64,000 nt of DNA from Iris pallida (Eukaryota > Streptophyta > Magnoliopsida > Asparagales > Iridaceae): positions 29,658,778 to 29,722,777 of the forward strand of contig JANAVB010015600.1 of NCBI GenBank assembly GCA_029216955.1, read 5' to 3'. The notes beneath the pieces were generated by a model. It was not told where the DNA came from. It ran no database searches and was given only the letters and a program-made list of their open reading frames with translations. Both the position numbers and the translations under genes were made by a program. Numbering within the stretch: the stretch's first letter is position 1; the number at the start of each line of letters is the position of its first letter. Below, piece by piece: positions 58,101-64,000 of the stretch.

Positions 58101-60793
58101 GGCGCAGATGCGCCCTTCGAGGCATTAACAGTCAATGCCTGTTTCCCCTTTGTTTCTCGTCCGGAGTTGTTGGTTGCGGACTTTTTCCCCTTATCGTCAA
58201 AGGCGGGGAAGCTAACACCCATAAGACGTGCATTGGCCGCCTTCTTCTCTGCAGCTTCAGCTTCAATGATTAGGGAGCTCCAGTCGGGAGGGGGAGTAGA
58301 GTTAAGCCAGAGCTTTACTGCAGGCAGCATGTTCATACTGCAAGCAGAGAGAAGCGCATGTTCTGGCATGCCTGGAGGTAACCTGAAGCAGGCCTGACGG
58401 AAGCGTTCGATGAATGCCCGAACCGTTTCCTTGTCCTTCTGGCGTATCTCAATGAGAGACGCCATCGTCATGTCCTTTCCACCGTCGTAGAAGCGGTCGA
58501 GGAAGAGGCGTGTCAGGTCGTCGAAGGACGATATGGAATTATCGGGGAGGCTGCAGTACCAGTCATGCGCCACCCCTTTCAGGGCCCCAACAAAGATGCT
58601 GGTGAGGAGTGCGTCCTCCTTCGGAAGATGCCCTGTCTGCGACTGGAAGTACGTCAGGTACCGTCGTGGAGAGTCCTTTCCGTCATACGGCGTGAGTGTT
58701 TGTGGTTTATACTTTGGGGGATAAACCACCTTGTTCCACTCAAGGGGATAAGGCTGGGGAATGCCCATCTTCTGGCGTTCCTCCTGCCTGTTCTTGGACT
58801 CGAAGCGCTCCCGCAGATCTTTGATCATTTCGACCACGTCCTCCGTGGAGCTAGGAGCCGGGGAAGGAGGTACTACCTGGAGTGGAGCGTTTGAGGGCTC
58901 CGATGTTCGGGGTGCTTCTGTGTCTGAGGGTGTCCGCTGGAGGGGCACACTCGACTCTCCATTGGCTCCTGGGTCGGGACCATTTGAAGGTGTCCTGATC
59001 AAGGCCGACCGCATCTCAAACACTGCTTGAGTCAGTGCTTGCATTGAGGCAGAGAGGGTTTTGAGTCCTCCCTCTAGCGAGTCTATGCGCTGGACAATGT
59101 CCTGTGGCGGCGCATCAGCCTCAAGATCACCCCCGGTTATGTATACTGTCATGACACGGCCGAAAGTGGATGGATTAGTTGAGGCTTCGCTCTCAGCCTC
59201 GCTCTCATGTGGGGGAGTTACTTCTCCTGGTGTTTGGCCACCTCCAGCCACATTCTGGAGTTCGTCTTCGACAGGCGCATCTGCAAGGGCCTGACTGCCC
59301 TCAGCTCTGTCTTGAAGGGCCTCTTCGTTTTCAGCACTACCCCCGGCGGTGTCCTGGAGGACATCGTCATTTTGAGGGGCTTCAGGGAGGCCATCTTCGC
59401 CTTGATGAAGATCCGCCGCAGCTGTGCTTTGGACATCTTCGTCTTCGGAAGGAGGCTCGACAAGGGTCTGGCTACCCCCAGCTTCCTCCAAGGACTTCTT
59501 CCTCGACCGAGTGCCTTCGAACACTCCAGAGGTCGTGACAGCTGCCTTGGTTTTCCTCGGCTGGCTTTTGGATGAAGACGAGGAATTGGCAGTCGTCTTC
59601 CGGACAGATGAGGAATTGGAGATCACGTTGCATGACGCAATCTTTAGTTCCTCTTCTGCTGACACCTTCGTCCCAAGGCGATGTCGGAGGGGTGTCGATG
59701 ATTGTAGCCGTTGGAAGACCGACTGCTTTGGCGGTACTGTCGTCTTGCAACAGCAGTTGATGGTGACCACTGCACAAGTGTGCCCCGTGAGAGGCGCATC
59801 GTGCTTGTTGGTCAACTCTCCTGACCGGCGCTTGTGAGTGATCACGTTGCGCAAGTCGTTGGAGGAGAGTGCTATCCTCACACCCCTCTCAGGCGCATGG
59901 CAGGGCCAAGCGCCGGGGTGGTCGGATGAGTGCTGCGCCCCCTGATCTAATACCAAGCAGGCATCACGATCAGTAGTGGGGGAACCACAGCATTTGAAGT
60001 GACTTGAACGGACCTCAAACGCACAACCAGAGGAGGCGCGGGAGTTCAAGACCACTGAGTTTGCCTCTCTCGGCTTGGTTGTGCACGCAGTGAATGCGCC
60101 CAAGTGAGATGAGGACTTTGAAGGTCGACTCGTTGTCGGTGCGGGAGCACTTGAGTCAACCTTGTACAGCTTGCCATCGGCAGCGCGCGTGATTGTAAGC
60201 GTGTGCCTCTGGGCGGCTGCTGGCATAGCACGTTTGTGGCGCGTGGCCCGTGCCGCCTTGGATTTCTTCGTACCAGCCCGCTGGGGTGCATAGTACTCAG
60301 CATCCAAATTCTCCTTGCCGTTACAGCGAGTGAGTCTGTCGAAGACAGAGGCTCGTTGTGGCGCATCAGAAGTAATGCGCGGGGCATTGGCTGCGCCCCT
60401 GCTCCGTCGACGTATCTTCCTCGCCTGAGAGGAAGATGGCTGGGGAACGTGGTCAGCCGCACGCTTCCCCGAGAGATGCGCTGCATCAGCGGGTGCACCT
60501 TGACTGCTGAGGACGTCAGCAGGAAGGGAAGGCTGGACGGGCGCATCTCCTTCAACGGTGGTGCCCGAGGCGTCGACTTTGCGCACCCAGACTGCGCGGG
60601 TCTTCTTCGGCTTCGACAGCCGCTTCGAAGGACTCGCACTTCCTTCAGAAATGAACTCCTCGTACGTCTGTTGATTGAGGCGCACTACCAGCGTCTTGTG
60701 GGAGGAGCCCACCTTCACGTCGTCGGCCTGTGACACGACTTTCTCGGTAGAGGAGAAAGAGGTCCCCAGCAGAGTCGCCAGCTTGTTTGCCAT
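52169..60793 (-). pseudogene. gag-pol polyprotein of element F, single nonsense codon
   Basis: One frame of 2,875 codons from ATG 60793 (MANKLATLLG; an earlier in-frame Met at 60841 lies in the LTR and is less likely) to TGA 52169-52171, broken only by TAA at 55031-55033 (a Glu in A) in RT. Approximate residues: N-terminal extension 1-670 with SVFDRL and SVFQRL motifs and INCCC; gag core 680-860; YCHYHRFVGH...C pseudo-knuckle 950; protease DPGSSLSI 1248; repeated KIRLKGKPPQ region 1400-1480; G-patch-like MGYDLKSNKG...RRGLGY 1638-1683; RT 1826-2100 with YVDD about 1990; RNase H about 2140; archaeal-type RNase H DGASRTGPNG about 2285; integrase HHCC about 2525 (KKCHACQ intact), DDE residues about 2592, 2655, 2687; GPF/Y EGPFIIE about 2838. 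There is no chromodomain. Gag-pol makes particles, copies RNA and integrates cDNA; this copy would give only the part up to RT. Confidence 0.93.
60763..60780 (-). other. Primer binding site of F (tRNA-Arg type), inside the gag frame
   Basis: The minus strand reads TGGCGACTCTGCTGGGGA, three bases (AGC) after the LTR end, identical to the site in A. It is translated within MANKLATLLG. Confidence 0.87.
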
Positions 60794-63062
60794 TAAAATT
60801 GTTTTGATTGAAATCTTAATACAAACAGAACAGTGATACAATATAGGACTTAGATGTAGTCCTAGGAGTACACTTTTGTTTAAGCTGGGTCCTTAGTGCC
60901 AATGGAGCGAGTGGTAATACGTTGACTCCGTTGACCGGCTGACGGCAGTTATCGGTTCTCTGAAGGTGTTGATTACTCTGGGTGCTGGAGCTTGCTGAGA
61001 GGAGGAAGACGTTGAGTGTCTAGAACTGCCTCTCCGGTGATTCTCTGTTGTGGATTCTCTGTGAGTCTTCTGTTCTGAGTCTCTATGTGTGTGTGAAGGA
61101 GATGATCCTTCTATTTATAGTTTTGCAGGCTGGCTGCTCATGCGCGTATGTAGGATGCGCCGGTGTGGGAACGCCACGTGGAGGTTGCTGATGGAGGCGC
61201 ATGGATGCTGCGCCCTGATCGAGGGGGAGAACTCTTCATACTGCTGTTGTGAGCCGGCACGTAGCAGGGAGAAGATCTTTCCGTTGCTGAAATCTTGGAT
61301 GAGTTGAGTCAAAAGACACGCGTCGTCGACTCATGGTTCGAAGATCTCGGATTTGGTGGAGAGGAGTGATCTGGTGGGCTGCGCCTTGGATTGGGCGCAG
61401 GAGGAGGCTGCGGCTCATAACCTTTAGGAGTTACAAACCATTTGGGGTGCATGGCTTTTGAGGCGCATGCAGGCGACTTTCCTTCTGTCTTTCGGGATCA
61501 GAGATCAGTCTGGGGCGCATGGCTTTTGAGGCGCATGCAAAACTTCAACCGGAGACTCTTCTTCTGTCTTTAGGGATCAGTGAAGGGTCTGAGGCGCATG
61601 GCTTTTGAGGCGCATGCTGGTTTGGACGCATGGCCGTAGAGGCGCATGCGGGTGTGGACGCATGGCCGTAGAGGCGCATGCGGGTGGCCACGTGGCAGTA
61701 GCCGTCGGAAGTCATGATGATGCTGACGTTGCCGACGCTTCGTTTTCTGAATAAAGGTGTCAACTGTTCAGACTTTGGGAGGCGTGCTGCCAACTCTGTC
61801 AGTTCAGCATTTAATGTTGGTGACGTTCGATGGACAGCTGAGTGGGCACGTCGGTTGTTGTTCCACTCGGTATGGAGATGTGTGGGGGCGCACCCTCTAT
61901 AATGTGCCGAGTACTGTAGGGCGCGTCTGTGTGATGCGCCTGATGCCGAAGGGCGCGTCCGTGTGATGCGCTGTCTGGCTGGCGCATCGGATATGTCTTT
62001 TAATGATGCGGCTGTCTCGCTCTTCGAGTGCTATAAATAGCCGTTTGGCTGAATTCGAGGCGTCCGGTTCATCCATTTAATGTAAATTCATTACACGGAA
62101 TTCGGAGGGCCATCCACTTGGCGCGTGGGTTTGATCTGCCCGGCCTATAAATAGTGGCATGGAGAGAAGATTTGCTTCTCATTCCCTCACGTACTTCCAA
62201 TATGAACTTGAACATACGGGTGCATTCTGCTGACGAAGTGCTCCCGAGGGTGAAGATGAGACGCTGTGTTGTCTTTGATGCACTTGAAGGTGACTGTTAC
62301 ATCCAAAAGACGGAGTCGAGGGCTTCTGAGGCAGGCGGAAGGTGCCTGCTGCATCCAAAGATAGGGATGCTCGAGCCTCGTCTCCGTTATTCCGGAAGAG
62401 CCGTAGATCGAAATGGCGGTGCAAGGCTCTCTCTTCCTGCAAAGTGGGGTTTCCCCACTTTGATCGTGTCGAAAGCTGCTCCTTTAGCCGTGGTTTCGAT
62501 CACGGTCTTCCTTCGGCTTTGGAGGCTCTTTCGAAGCCTCCCCTGGCCACAGCATTTGCGGTGCTCTTCTCTTCCTTGGTTCCAGCCAGAGGGTTAAATG
62601 CTTTGTGTCGAAGCATTTATCGGGCGAGCCTGGTTGGAAGAGCGGCACATAACTGGGCTCTGCTCGGCCAGGTGAGCCTGGCTGGAAGAATTTGGCTGAA
62701 GGGATGCACATAACTGAGCTGCTGAAGAGATGATGGGATGCGCCTGGATGGAGGCGCATGATATCTGCTGCGCCTCATTGGTGGCGCATAGTGATGCTGC
62801 GCCTATCTGGAGACGCATGGTGGCCGCTGCGCTTATCTGAAGGCGCATGGTGGCCGCTGGCTGTAGACTTAGGCTCTTTCCTTTGTAGAATCTCCTTTGT
62901 ACAGCCTTTTCTAGACATGTAATAGACTTTTATATATAAATAAAAAGTCCTTCTTCAAATGTCTATAGTTATTGACTTTGCTGTGAAGTTCTTCGTCTGA
63001 GTTCTGGCGCATGTAGTGTCTGGCGCATGGGCTTTCTGGTTGTGAAATTCCATGCTTCTACA
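60784..63062 (-). mobile_element. 5' LTR of element F
   Basis: 2,279 bp with the same termini as the 3' copy. The gag ATG (60793-60791) lies ten bases before the LTR end. U3 carries the GCGCATG words. The antisense boxes and ORF are at 62031-62597. Confidence 0.95.
61111..61120 (-). promoter_or_regulatory. Sense TATA box of element F
   Basis: CTATAAATAG on the minus strand, about 320 bases before the gag ATG. It should drive the genomic RNA. Confidence 0.75.
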
Positions 63063-64000
63063 GTGTATTATTCACATGTCCACTTCTACTCTCCCGTACC
63101 CCCAATCAATACACAAGGATCCAGCCAGGTTATGTTATATGATTCCATGCAAGGCCCACGAAGGGGATACATGGATGTCCCATAAATGGGGAGTCTGGGG
63201 GTTACCCAACTGTGTAGGATTCAAGAGACTCTGTGATCATGAGGGTACATGTCACAAGTAATCAAGTGAACCAAGAGCATAGTGATACGCCATGTAAGTA
63301 AAATGCACTAAACACGTAGTACCTGATGCTCCCTAAGGATAACATCTCAAGAAAGGATCCATATAGTACCAATCCGTGTGACCGTCGTGACAGTACAAGT
63401 AAAGTAATCTACTGCAGGAAATAATTCTAAGCAAGATATGAAATGATCAGAGAATGTACTCGCCTCGATAACCTGAACAGCTGATAAGTAGAGAGGGTCC
63501 CACTGAAGCCACAGAGTCCTATTTAAAGCAACACAGGTTACAAGGTGTTTTAAGTTGAAATAAATGAATCCCTACAGGCAATCTATATTATTCTAGGTTC
63601 TTCGAAGTCAAATTAACTCTAGGTCGACTCCGGTCAATAATCTAGTCAAACTAGGTCAAGTGTTGACTTACAGTTGACTTTGGGTCAACTGGTCAACTCT
63701 GGTCAAACAGGGTAAATCTAATCTAATTATTAAAGTGTACTTCGTTATTTGTACGTCGAAACTTACGTCACGCAAATCGAGATAAGAAGATTATCGGTAA
63801 GGTTGATAATCTTATTATAGTGATCCACGTGCCCAACTTGTCAATTTCAGCGATGTGAGATCACTGGAATTGGCTGATCTCAGTTTCGTTGGACTAATCC
63901 CGAAATACGAACATTATATGAATTAATTATTAATTAATTATAAAAAGGTTAAACTCAGAGAAATTATCAACAAATATTGTCGGACGATGAAATAAACATC
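63063..64000 (-). mobile_element. 5' LTR of E, outer piece (runs off the window)
   Basis: It continues the LTR of E after F, matching 37233 to about 38172 of the 3' LTR with few differences. The remaining 2.9 kb and the target duplication are outside the window. Confidence 0.92.

Larger units (their letters stand above)
44438..63062 (-). mobile_element. Element F: nearly intact 18.6-kb Tat-lineage retrotransposon with an antisense gene
   Basis: LTRs of 2,279 bp at 44438-46716 and 60784-63062; target copies GTGTA at 44433-44437 and 63063-63067. Order on the minus strand: LTR, PBS, one gag-pol frame, spacer with tandem repeats, opposite-strand multi-exon gene, PPT, LTR. By eye the LTRs differ at some 20-25 positions (about 1 percent), so F is younger than A. 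The parts account for the whole length; no further insertion is seen. Confidence 0.96.
36569..64000 (-). mobile_element. Element E: non-coding chromovirus-type LTR element, host of F
   Basis: Two LTR copies in the same orientation enclose a 2.7-kb interior: the 3' LTR at 36569-41059, and the 5' LTR starting at 43767 and split by F, continuing from 63063 past the window end. The PPT and the FRGR-type 3' end resemble chromoviruses. With LTRs of about 4.5 kb and no gag or pol, it fits a large non-autonomous derivative (LARD-like). Confidence 0.82.

Overview
The window is a repeat-dominated stretch of a large flowering-plant nuclear genome. Evidence: Ty3/gypsy elements of the Tat and chromovirus (Tekay/Del-like) lineages, an L1-type LINE with a C-terminal RNase H, GT-AG introns, plant-type TATA boxes (CTATAAATAG), and one GC-rich F-box gene. 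The species cannot be named; the very GC-rich F-box gene is compatible with a monocot but does not prove it. Only the F-box gene looks like an ordinary host gene. No tRNA, rRNA or CRISPR locus was seen.

Layout, outer to inner. LEFT NEST (1-32274): a plus-strand LINE (ORF2 in pieces 3505-4848 and 30347-32234, poly(A) 32258-32274) was hit twice. Element D (Tat lineage, minus strand; LTR 2150-3504, gag fragment 818-2159) abuts the LINE at 3504/3505 and runs off the left edge, itself interrupted at 817/818 by another LTR (H, 1-817). Element B (chromovirus derivative, plus strand, 4849-30346, TSD GAATC, LTRs about 3.6 kb) split the LINE. Inside B lie element A (Tat, plus strand, 9700-21450, 949-bp LTRs, TSD ATGTT) and, in B's 3' LTR, a solo LTR C (25952-28665, TSD CCTGT). 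MIDDLE: F-box gene (32593-33852, minus) in a short gene island, then degraded LTR sequence I (34438-35631) and G (35632-36568). RIGHT NEST (36569-64000): element E (minus strand, LTR about 4.5 kb, non-coding 2.7-kb interior) runs off the right edge; its 5' LTR is split by element F (44438-63062, 18,625 bp, 2,279-bp LTRs, TSD GTGTA).

Element F is the best-preserved element. Its gag-protease-G-patch-RT-RNase H-archaeal-type RNase H-integrase frame (60793 to 52169, minus) is broken by a single nonsense codon. On the opposite strand, between pol and the 3' LTR, lies a separate gene (47076-51566) with its own TATA box, two introns, a plant-mobile-domain-like core, a bipartite NLS, a C-terminal coiled coil and a poly(A) signal. 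Element A has a much smaller antisense ORF (19704-19408) in the same place, also with TATA box and poly(A) signal.

Most interesting pattern: in each Tat element a short family-specific DNA word fills the U3 part of the LTR upstream of the TATA box and reappears in the N-terminal gag coding repeats. The word is GCCGCATG in D, GGCGCATG in F and AGTCACGC/GCGTGACT in A; in F it also fills intron 1 of the antisense gene. D and F are sister families whose words differ in one base. This resembles motif-amplifying self-recognition (as known for VANC anti-silencing proteins and VANDAL transposons) and is proposed here as a hypothesis. A second shared oddity is that the gag ATG lies in the last 10 bases of the LTR and the tRNA-Arg primer binding site is itself translated.
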